This document shows positions 1 to 5,989 of a stretch of DNA of 13,739 nucleotides, in pieces. Both the position numbers and the translations under genes were made by a program. The stretch is taken from positions 15,621 through 29,359 of the forward strand of contig JAQVBP010000014.1 of NCBI GenBank assembly GCA_028690255.1, given 5' to 3'. Positions within the stretch are counted from its first letter, which is position 1; each line of letters opens with the position of its first letter. Below the pieces are notes generated by a model that saw only the letters and a list, made by a program, of their open reading frames with translations, ran no database searches and was not told the origin of the DNA. The stretch comes from Methanosarcinaceae archaeon (GTDB taxonomy: Archaea > Halobacteriota > Methanosarcinia > Methanosarcinales > Methanosarcinaceae).

Positions 1-1256
1 GGCCCTCACCTAACTTTTTTTATAATTTCCCCTACTTTCCCCCTATTTCGCCTATTTTGCCCATCTCATGCCAGCTGAAGATTGATGAGACATGAGGGGT
101 TGAAAAAAAACTTAATGTGAAGCTGTTTTTTGAATTGATTTTTGATCCCGGCTGAAAGAGGGCCCGCAAAAGGCCCTCCCTCCGACAGGGTATGAGAGAT
201 AATCCGGAAAGCGACCGGCAAACTACCCTTTTGGAGCGGGAGACTTTTACCGGGAAGTCCAATCACAGGGACACGAAACGAAACATTAATATAGGATAAA
301 GGTGACACGGACTGCCGGAAAAAAACTGGATTCTGGAAAACGGAGATATAATTTCAATATCCCCGGATCTGCGGGAGCAGGCATCAGAAAAGAACAACCG
401 AAAAAATATACAATAAAATTCATAAATGTGGTTTCCGGACAATGGCACTATAATATCTGTAACACAGGTGTCACAAAAATCTGAAAAAGATTGGAAAAAG
501 ATCAGAACCGGCCCCCCAAATAAACGAAAAGGAAAAAAGAGACCAGAAATTTGCAAAACATCTGCATACACATTAGAAATCTTTGCTAAATTGGCGGGCT
601 GGCCGGAAGAAGAAAAAGTTTTCCGGATAAAAATCGCATTTACTTTAAAGCGCCTGGAAATAGGCCTTCAAAACAGGGTTTATTTTACCTGGGGCACCAT
701 TAAAAAACAAATATACTTGATCTGGGACCCTATTTGAACGGAGAAAATCCTCCAAAAAATTCCAGGGGCTAACAATTGGAACCCAGATGGAAAACAATCA
801 GGTAATAATTTTTAGCCATATTGATTAGATAAGGCCCTCTAAAAAAAGCACTCTTTTTTATTAAATCAGGCAAGTGGAAATTTGCCCGGGAAATAATAAA
901 ATTATAGGGCCTGAAAAATTAACATCGGTTAAGGTATATTCCATCAAATCAAACTTATTTTTGCAAATGCATCTCCGAATACCCGGGAGTTTTCAGGTGG
1001 CGTTCTGTCACTTCCGGGAATGAGGGAAGCGGCCCCGAAGCCAGCCGGGTTTACAGGAAAATGTGTCAAATCCAACTCTTTAAGAGATAAAATGAAAACA
1101 CATCCTATAAACTGTAAAACTGATGGGAAAAACTGTAAACGGTTAAACCTGCTGTCTAAAAACGACATGTCCGCATGGAGGGGGGCCCTGTATACACCAC
1201 TGCCCCGGTCATATAAGAAATACCGAATAAAACCAGCAGTGGTAAAAATACCCCTC
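1..1256. other. Long non-coding region upstream of mtaC
   Basis: No convincing gene is seen here. The open frames are short, overlap on both strands, lack ribosome binding sites and resemble no family I know. The DNA is AT-rich, with weak TATA-like strings near 403-412 (aaaaatatac) and 704-714 (aaatatac inside an A-rich stretch), either of which could serve as a promoter. A GC-rich hairpin lies at 158-178. Methanol methyltransferase operons of Methanosarcina are known for long 5' leaders and post-transcriptional control, so a large part of this region may be promoter plus untranslated leader rather than a lost gene. The transcription start cannot be fixed from sequence alone. Confidence 0.5.
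158..178. other. GC-rich stem-loop
   Basis: A perfect 7-bp stem (gagggcc / ggccctc) closes a 7-nt loop (cgcaaaa). It has no T-run on the + strand. Read on the minus strand it is followed by mixed sequence, so a terminator call is weak. It may be the remnant of the end of an upstream gene or element lying outside the window. Confidence 0.35.
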
Positions 1257-1303
1257 ACAATGGGAAAAATTCGAAACTTCAAACATTGAATTTGCCCCAT
1301 TGT
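1257..1303 (+). promoter_or_regulatory. Two-tier stem-loop in the mtaC leader
   Basis: An outer 8-bp perfect stem (acaatggg 1257-1264 with cccattgt 1296-1303) encloses a symmetric 2x2 internal loop. An inner 6-bp perfect stem follows (aaattc 1267-1272 with gaattt 1288-1293) around a 15-nt loop. It ends 66 nt before the mtaC start, so it would lie in the 5' untranslated RNA. A structural or stability role in the leader is inferred, not shown. Confidence 0.5.
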
Positions 1304-1314
1304 CGTATTTCGGA

Positions 1315-1338
1315 AGATATCCGGAAAATTGGATATCT
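1315..1338 (+). promoter_or_regulatory. Stem-loop just upstream of the mtaC ribosome binding site
   Basis: A perfect 8-bp inverted repeat (agatatcc / ggatatct) has an 8-nt loop. It is followed by a T-rich stretch (gttttgcgttttg) and then, about 20 nt on, by the mtaC Shine-Dalgarno site at 1358-1363. A hairpin plus U-rich run ahead of a start codon could act as an attenuator or mRNA-stability element. That function is inference. Confidence 0.5.
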
Positions 1339-1369
1339 GTTTTGCGTTTTGTAAAATGGAGGTTAAAAT

Positions 1370-2146
1370 ATGTTGGACCTGAAAAAGGAAGATATCGATG
1401 GCATATTAATTCGCTACAACGTCTCCCTCGAAAAAGAGATGACTCCCGATGAAGCCGCAGAAGAGCTTTATCCGAAAGACGAACTTATCTACCCGATTGC
1501 AAAGGCAATCTACGAGGGTGAAGAAGACGACGTAATTGACGGGCTCAAAGCCGCAATCGATGCAGGCAAAAACCCTATCGCCCTTATCAACGATGCCCTC
1601 ATGGTAGGAATGGGTGTTGTATCCCAGCTCTACGATGAAGGGATCATTTTCCTCCCCAACGTCATGATGTCCGCGGACGCCATGCTCGATGGCATTGAAT
1701 ACTGTAAGGACCAGACCGACGAAGTCCCCGAACCCAAGGGAACGGTCGTCTGCCACGTCGCAGAAGGTGACGTCCACGACATCGGTAAGAACATTGTTGC
1801 TGCCCTCTTAAGAGCAAACGGCTTTGATGTAGTCGACCTCGGAAGAGACTGCCCTGTTGATGAAGTCATCGAGGCTGTCGAAAAAGAAAAGCCAATCCTT
1901 GTTACGGGAACCGCTCTTATGACCACTACCATGTACGCCTTTAAGGAAGTCAACGACAAACTCCTCGAGAAAGGCATCAAGGTACCATTCGCCTGTGGTG
2001 GCGGAGCAGTTAACCAGGACTTCGTATCCCAGTATGAACTTGGAGTGTACGGAGAAGAAGCCGCAGATGCCCCCAAGATCGCTGAATTCATCCTTGCAAG
2101 CGGGGATGGAATCGAAAAGTTAAGAGAGGAATTCCACAAACACTGA
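1370..2146 (+). CDS. mtaC: Methanol-specific corrinoid protein MtaC
   Basis: Methyl-carrier subunit of the methanol:coenzyme M methyltransferase system, acting in the cytoplasm. Its cobamide accepts the methyl group of methanol from MtaB and donates it to coenzyme M through MtaA. The 258 residues have the family's usual length. Residues about 34-120 form the helical B12-binding cap domain. Residues about 124-250 form the Rossmann-like cobamide-binding domain, with the DxHxxG signature at 134-139. His136 is the lower axial cobalt ligand and matches the numbering known for M. barkeri MtaC. A glycine-rich CGGGA run at 209-213 and the VTGTA stretch at 178-182 line the cobamide tail site in this fold. 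A strong Shine-Dalgarno (ggaggt, 1358-1363) sits 6 nt before the ATG. The gene precedes mtaB by 13 nt and is clearly co-transcribed with it. The genus carries several mtaCB copies; the neighbouring regulator pair suggests an mtaCB2-type locus. Confidence 0.97.
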   Translation: MLDLKKEDIDGILIRYNVSLEKEMTPDEAAEELYPKDELIYPIAKAIYEGEEDDVIDGLKAAIDAGKNPIALINDALMVGMGVVSQLYDEGIIFLPNVMMSADAMLDGIEYCKDQTDEVPEPKGTVVCHVAEGDVHDIGKNIVAALLRANGFDVVDLGRDCPVDEVIEAVEKEKPILVTGTALMTTTMYAFKEVNDKLLEKGIKVPFACGGGAVNQDFVSQYELGVYGEEAADAPKIAEFILASGDGIEKLREEFHKH

Positions 2147-2159
2147 GGAGGGAGCAAAA

Positions 2160-3545
2160 ATGGTACAAAAATACACTTCAATGGCTTACGCAAGTGCAGA
2201 TGACCTGGTCTTCGGCAAAGCAAAATTCCCTGTGAAAGCAGGACTGGGCCTTGAAATCGGAGCAGGGTACACAACCCCCGAAATCAACTATGCCCCAAGA
2301 CCCCAGGCAGGCAAGTCCAAAGAAAAACTCATTAAGGAATACGAGAGGATCACAACCGATTCAATGCAGAGAATGGTCCAGATCGGGGCTCCTTCCGTCG
2401 TGCTCGAAACCGAACACGTCGAACAGATGACCAACAACCCCTCCTGGGGAGGTGAAGTTGCCCACGCCCAGAAGACCATCATGGAAGAATACCACGATGA
2501 ATACGGCATCAAGTGTGCACTCCGTCACACCCCCGGAGACATCCGTGAAGACCGTGATTTCCTGAAACTCAGGGGAGACAAGTACGACCTCCTTATGGAA
2601 TCCTTCGAGCAGATCGCCCAGAACGGGGCAGACCTCCTGTCCATTGAGAGTATGGGCGGCAAGGAAGTCTTCGATTACTCCATCCTGAGAAACGACACCG
2701 CAGGTATCCTCTTCGGAATCGGTGTGCTTGGGTCCATGGACATGGAAATGATCTGGTCCGACATTGCCGACATCGCCAAGAAGAACAATGTTGTCGCAGC
2801 CGGAGACACCGACTGTGCCCAGGCAAACACCGCAATGTTCATCGCAGGTGGCCTGCTCGACAAGAACCTTGCCCACACCATCGCAATCGTCGCCAGAGCA
2901 ATTTCCGCAGGAAGATCCCTCTGTGCATACGAAGCCGGGGCAACAGGACCCGGAAAGGACTGTGGATACGAGAACACCATCATCAAGTCCATCTCCGGTG
3001 TGCCAATCGCTCAGGAAGGAAAATCCTCCACCTGTGCTCACTCCGATGTCATGGGAAATCTGGTAATGCAGGCCTGTGATCTCTGGTCCAACGAATCCGT
3101 TGAGTACCATGGAGAATTCGGCGGAACCAGTGTCCAGTGCTGGGGAGAATCCCTGGCTTACGACTGTTCCCTCATGAACGTTGCCCTGAAGACCGGAAAG
3201 GAAAAGGGCCTGAGAGACCTCTTTACACTCTCTGACAAGTACAGAGACCCCCAGGGCTACGTCCTCGCCTACGAAAACGCTTACAGAGTCGGACAGGCAA
3301 TCGTCAAGGACGGGACCGACAACTACCTCCGTACCAAGAACGCCGCAGTCGAATGCTGCACGATCCTCGACGAAGGAATCGCATCCGGAAAGCTCAGACT
3401 CACAAGGTTCGAAACCAAGGCCCTTGCAAAGGTCCAGGCAGACCTTGCAGCCCTTCCCGACAACAGCGACCAGTTCATGAGCGACTGCCTCACAAAATAC
3501 AAGGAAGAAGTTGCTGTTTTCCGTCCGGAAAACTACGGGCTCTAA
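2160..3545 (+). CDS. mtaB: Methanol:corrinoid methyltransferase MtaB
   Basis: Zinc-dependent enzyme that activates methanol and transfers its methyl group to Co(I) of MtaC, the first step of methanol methanogenesis. The 461-residue TIM-barrel protein has the usual family length. The zinc ligands are visible as Glu163 (in SIESMGG), Cys219 (in GDTDCA) and Cys268 (in GKDCGY). Their spacing of 56 and 49 residues equals that of Glu164, Cys220 and Cys269 in M. barkeri MtaB, so this protein appears one residue shorter at the N terminus. The Shine-Dalgarno (ggaggga, 2147-2153) follows directly on the mtaC stop codon, indicating coupled translation in an mtaCB operon. Codon choice is C-ending and uniform across mtaC and mtaB, typical of highly expressed genes and distinct from the AT-rich flanks. 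No lesion is seen. Confidence 0.97.
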   Translation: MVQKYTSMAYASADDLVFGKAKFPVKAGLGLEIGAGYTTPEINYAPRPQAGKSKEKLIKEYERITTDSMQRMVQIGAPSVVLETEHVEQMTNNPSWGGEVAHAQKTIMEEYHDEYGIKCALRHTPGDIREDRDFLKLRGDKYDLLMESFEQIAQNGADLLSIESMGGKEVFDYSILRNDTAGILFGIGVLGSMDMEMIWSDIADIAKKNNVVAAGDTDCAQANTAMFIAGGLLDKNLAHTIAIVARAISAGRSLCAYEAGATGPGKDCGYENTIIKSISGVPIAQEGKSSTCAHSDVMGNLVMQACDLWSNESVEYHGEFGGTSVQCWGESLAYDCSLMNVALKTGKEKGLRDLFTLSDKYRDPQGYVLAYENAYRVGQAIVKDGTDNYLRTKNAAVECCTILDEGIASGKLRLTRFETKALAKVQADLAALPDNSDQFMSDCLTKYKEEVAVFRPENYGL

Positions 3546-3555
3546 GCCCCAACCT

Positions 3556-3571
3556 CTTTTGTTTTATTTTT
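3556..3571 (+). terminator. Possible oligo-T terminator after mtaB
   Basis: A T-rich tract (cttttgttttattttt) begins 10 nt after the mtaB stop codon and has no preceding hairpin. Archaeal RNA polymerase can stop at such U-runs without a stem. Because the next gene starts only 25 nt later, partial read-through into the transporter is as likely as termination. Confidence 0.3.
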
Positions 3572-3595
3572 AAAAACCTCGGGGATACGATATAC

Positions 3596-4180
3596 ATGAC
3601 ACAGGAAAACGGAGTAACTACCGAGATCCTTGACAAGACCGCAAATCCTGCCCCTCTCGGATTTACGGGCCTCGGCCTGGCAGCGATCCTGTTGAGCCTG
3701 AGCTACATCGGAGTATACCCCATGGATTCCATGATTGTTTCCATGGCAATTTTCCTGGGCGGGTTCGCTCAGGTCTTTGCGGGAATCATGGCCTGGAAAA
3801 AAGGAGATATTTTCGGAGGTACCGCTTTTTCGGCTTTCGGGCTTTTCTGGTTCTCCCTTGCAGGACTTATTACAATGCCTGCAATGGGCTGGGTTGAAAC
3901 GCCCTCTTCAAGTGCTATGGCGGCATACCTCTTCACCTGGGGCATATACACCTTTGTTCTGCTTGTGGTTACCATGAAAATCGGAGTCAGGGCAATTCAA
4001 TTCGTATTTGCTACCCTGTTTGCCCTCTTTATGCTTCTGGCCGCGGTAAACGTAACCGGAAGCGTCGGGCTGCTTACGGTGGCCGGGTTTGTGGGGCTTA
4101 TTATGGGCCTCGGAGCCCTCTATACCGCCCTTTCAATGGTTCTGAATGAAATCCACGGCAAAACAGTTGTCCCCGTCTGA
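3596..4180 (+). CDS. AceP/SatP-family (GPR1/FUN34/YaaH) acetate uptake transporter
   Basis: Six-helix membrane protein of the acetate/succinate uptake family, expected to carry short-chain monocarboxylates such as acetate across the cytoplasmic membrane. The family signature NPAPLGF is at residues 17-23, just before the first helix. The second conserved stretch, FGGTAFSAFGLFWFS, is at 73-87. Hydrophobic segments lie at about 22-43, 46-66, 76-96, 107-128, 132-152 and 156-180. At 194 residues it has normal family length. The ATG at 3596 is chosen because the signature sits at the usual distance from it and ggggat (3580-3585) can serve as ribosome binding site; the open frame runs further upstream but only as a shadow of the mtaB end. 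It lies 50 nt after mtaB in the same direction, so it may be co-expressed with the methanol operon. Whether it imports or exports acetate here is unknown. Confidence 0.9.
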   Translation: MTQENGVTTEILDKTANPAPLGFTGLGLAAILLSLSYIGVYPMDSMIVSMAIFLGGFAQVFAGIMAWKKGDIFGGTAFSAFGLFWFSLAGLITMPAMGWVETPSSSAMAAYLFTWGIYTFVLLVVTMKIGVRAIQFVFATLFALFMLLAAVNVTGSVGLLTVAGFVGLIMGLGALYTALSMVLNEIHGKTVVPV

Positions 4181-4287
4181 AAATGAACCAGAAAACCAAT
4201 AAAAAACAAAAAAACTCAGGGAATATCCCGGAACCAAACTGAAAAAGCAAGCGATATTCAGCAAAATGTTCCAAAAACAGAAAAGTT

Positions 4288-4311
4288 CCAAAATCCCAAA
4301 ATCCCAAAATC
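4288..4311. repeat. 3 x 8 bp tandem repeat
   Basis: Three exact copies of ccaaaatc in a row, immediately upstream of the terminator hairpin at 4321. No function is evident. It may be a product of replication slippage. Confidence 0.8.
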
Positions 4312-4320
4312 CCAGAGAAC

Positions 4321-4354
4321 TGAAAACACAGGTATCCTGTGTTTTCAATTTTTT
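4321..4354 (+). terminator. Stem-loop terminator downstream of the transporter
   Basis: A perfect 12-bp inverted repeat (tgaaaacacagg / cctgtgttttca) with a 3-nt loop (tat) is followed by atttttt. It lies about 140 nt after the transporter stop codon and should end the mtaCB-transporter transcript. On the minus strand the stem is also followed by a pyrimidine-poor stretch, so the + strand direction is preferred. Confidence 0.7.
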
Positions 4355-4423
4355 GCCAGTATTCCGGACAGATAAAGATAACTGCCGTACAGATAACTGG
4401 TTTTTTAACTCATTCAATCCCGG

Positions 4424-4480
4424 CTTCTTTAACGATGTAAAACTTCTTTAACGATGTAAAACTTCTTTAACGATGTAAAA
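4424..4480. repeat. 3 x 19 bp perfect tandem repeat
   Basis: Three identical head-to-tail copies of cttctttaacgatgtaaaa at 4424-4442, 4443-4461 and 4462-4480, with no mismatch. They lie 100-157 bp before the start of the metal-exporter gene, within promoter range. They could be iterated regulator sites or a recent slippage expansion; the absence of any divergence favours a recent origin. Confidence 0.9.
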
Positions 4481-4580
4481 TTTCCTCCAAAAATTATGGG
4501 TTTTTGGAATTTTTTGTCATTTTTTGCCATTTTTGCCTCAATCCCTTTTCAAATTAACTTCGGACGCTGGAGCAGCTGCA

Positions 4581-5729
4581 ATGAAATCGGACGAACGCTT
4601 AAAAAGAGCTACCCGCACTACATATACGGGACTTATCGTAAACCTGGCCCTTACGGCCTTTAAGTTATTTGCGGGAATCGTCGGGAACAGTGCGGCGATG
4701 CTTGCTGATGCTATTCATTCTTTTTCCGACCTCATTACTGATTTTGTGGTGATACTGGGGCTCCGGATTGCCAGCAAACCGGAAGACAGAAGCCATAACT
4801 ACGGTCATGGAAAAGTAGAGACCCTGTGCACGGTTTTTGTGGCCCTGGTCCTTTTTGCAGCCGGAGTCCAGATCCTTTTCTGGGGGATGGGAAGGCTGGG
4901 GTTGCTGCTGGACGGGTATGCCCTGGAGCCCCCCGGAAAAATTGCTCTCTTTGCAGCCATCCTTTCAATCCTCTCAAAAGAGGCCCTCTACCGCTATACC
5001 CGGAAAAAAGCCCTGGAACTCAAAAGTGACGCTTTGCTTGCAAACGCCTGGCACCACAGGACAGATGCCCTTTCCTCGGGCTGTGCAGCGCTCGGGATAG
5101 GAACGGCAGTCCTCTTTGGAGGGAAATGGGTTGCAGCAGACCCCCTCACCGCGGTGTTTTTAAGTCTTGTAATCTTCGAGACGGCTTTAAAAATATTTTA
5201 TAAAAGCCTTGATGAACTGATTGAAGCCTCTCTCGATGAAGAAAGCAAGCATACCATCGAAAAAATAATCAGGGATACGGGTGGAATTCTGAGTTTCCAC
5301 GGGCTTAAGACCAGAAAAATCGGAAACAGTATAGCAGTTGAAGCCTGTATCAAAGTGGACGCTTCCCTGAACATCCGGGAAGCTGACAGAATCACGGACC
5401 TTGTGGAAAACCGCCTTAAAGAAAGCTTTGGGGAAGAAAGTTATATCCTCATAAAAGCCGAACCAGTTTCAGGACTGTTTCCAGGGCTTTTCCCCCCGGA
5501 GATTAATAATTCAGGACCTGACAGTTCGGGGGTTAGCAGTTCAGAAGTTAAAAACCCAGAAGTTAACAGTTCAGAAGTTAAAAACCCAGAAGTTAACAGT
5601 TCAGGAATTACCGGAAAAAAGGAAAGCCCTGGTTATCGGAAATTTCTTTCTGCAGGGAAGGCAGCTTCAAATGGTTTTATTAAACTGTTAAAATGGAAAC
5701 TTGGGTTATATAATCACGATTGTAAATAA
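4581..5729 (+). CDS. Cation diffusion facilitator (CDF) family metal exporter
   Basis: Proton-coupled divalent-metal exporter of the cytoplasmic membrane (Zn, Fe, Co or similar). From the ATG at 4581 it is 382 residues. Helices lie at about 14-34, 38-64, 82-103, 118-133, 164-181 and 187-206. The transport site is the HxxxD pair in helix 2 (His46, Asp50, in ADAIHSFSD) and in helix 5 (His158, Asp162, in WHHRTD), the HD-HD pattern common in zinc carriers. The conserved HNYGHGKVE loop is at 72-80. A cytoplasmic ferredoxin-like dimerisation domain spans about 213-297. An unusual Ser/Pro-rich tail (about 298-350) follows, built partly from a repeated decapeptide, and the protein ends in a basic, hydrophobic segment (about 355-378). 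The ATG is preferred over a TTG 57 nt upstream because ggag (4569-4572) is well placed and family homology begins there. A terminator separates it from the transporter. Metal specificity cannot be read from sequence. Confidence 0.9.
   Translation: MKSDERLKRATRTTYTGLIVNLALTAFKLFAGIVGNSAAMLADAIHSFSDLITDFVVILGLRIASKPEDRSHNYGHGKVETLCTVFVALVLFAAGVQILFWGMGRLGLLLDGYALEPPGKIALFAAILSILSKEALYRYTRKKALELKSDALLANAWHHRTDALSSGCAALGIGTAVLFGGKWVAADPLTAVFLSLVIFETALKIFYKSLDELIEASLDEESKHTIEKIIRDTGGILSFHGLKTRKIGNSIAVEACIKVDASLNIREADRITDLVENRLKESFGEESYILIKAEPVSGLFPGLFPPEINNSGPDSSGVSSSEVKNPEVNSSEVKNPEVNSSGITGKKESPGYRKFLSAGKAASNGFIKLLKWKLGLYNHDCK
5538..5609 (+). repeat. In-frame 30-bp tandem repeat in the CDF tail
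   Basis: Two exact 30-bp units (5538-5567, 5568-5597) plus a degenerate partial third encode the decapeptide SSEVKNPEVN twice and then SSG. The unit length is a multiple of three, so copy-number change would keep the frame. An imperfect precursor (agttcgggggttagc) lies just upstream, suggesting growth by slippage. Confidence 0.85.
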
Positions 5730-5767
5730 TCAATGCACCTTCCTAAAACCTTTGACTGACAGCCCAG

Positions 5768-5803
5768 GTTTTTGAGGAAGGAGGCTTCTGCTGCCGGAGA
5801 TAA
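5768..5803 (+). repeat. Dispersed 36-nt element, copy 1
   Basis: This stretch matches 11648-11683 at about 31 of 36 positions by eye, including gtttttgag and an identical aaggaggctt core. Weaker similarity (a cctaa block) extends about 25 nt upstream. It lies between the CDF gene and the first hydantoinase-like gene. The other copy lies between the two regulators. Confidence 0.65.
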
Positions 5804-5829
5804 AACTACTCAATATACTACAAAGTGGT

Positions 5830-5895
5830 TTTTATTATAACAATTGCAAGCTTTTATTACACCAATTGCAAGCTTTTATTATAACAATTGCAAGC
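5830..5895 (+). promoter_or_regulatory. 3 x 22 bp operator-like tandem repeat
   Basis: Three head-to-tail 22-bp units at 5830-5851, 5852-5873 and 5874-5895. Each has the layout ttttatta, then four variable bases, then aattgcaagc. Units 1 and 3 are identical and unit 2 differs at two bases. Each copy contains caattg (a palindrome) followed by gcaagc. The 22-bp period places the copies on one face of the helix, and the array ends about 25-40 bp before TATA-like boxes. This is the position expected of an activator or repressor array. The binding protein is unknown. Confidence 0.75.
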
Positions 5896-5916
5896 GTGAC
5901 TATAGTAGCAATGCAT

Positions 5917-5947
5917 TAAAATATAAAAATAGTAATATATATAAAAA
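5917..5947 (+). promoter_or_regulatory. Likely promoter of the first hydantoinase-like gene
   Basis: Two overlapping archaeal TATA-like boxes are present: aaaatataaa near 5917-5926 and tatatataaaaaa near 5935-5947. They predict transcription start points near 5945-5970 and a short leader. The ribosome binding site gagagg (5973-5978) precedes the ATG at 5990 by 11 nt. Confidence 0.5.
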
Positions 5948-5989
5948 ATAGATATAATTTAATAATTATATCGAGAGGTTTTTTCAAAA

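Noticed and set aside
426..737. 103-codon + strand open frame in the upstream region
   Set aside because: No ribosome binding site or recognisable domain; Lys-rich composition follows from the A-rich DNA.
770..778. taacaattg before mtaC as a match to the 22-bp repeat
   Set aside because: A single 9-base AT-rich match in 1.3 kb is near chance, and the gcaagc half is missing.
944..1300. 118-codon minus-strand open frame upstream of mtaC
   Set aside because: No ribosome binding site, no recognisable family, overlaps a + strand frame and the leader stem-loops; composition looks non-coding.
3353..3595. Upstream extension of the transporter frame into mtaB
   Set aside because: Out of frame with mtaB, rich in Arg/Pro, no family similarity; the ATG at 3596 fits the NPAPLGF position.
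4524..4580. TTG start giving a longer CDF protein
   Set aside because: No ribosome binding site; the extra 19 residues look like translated T-rich spacer, while ATG 4581 has ggag at a good distance.
5830..5895. CRISPR array
   Set aside because: The three 22-bp units are contiguous with no spacers.
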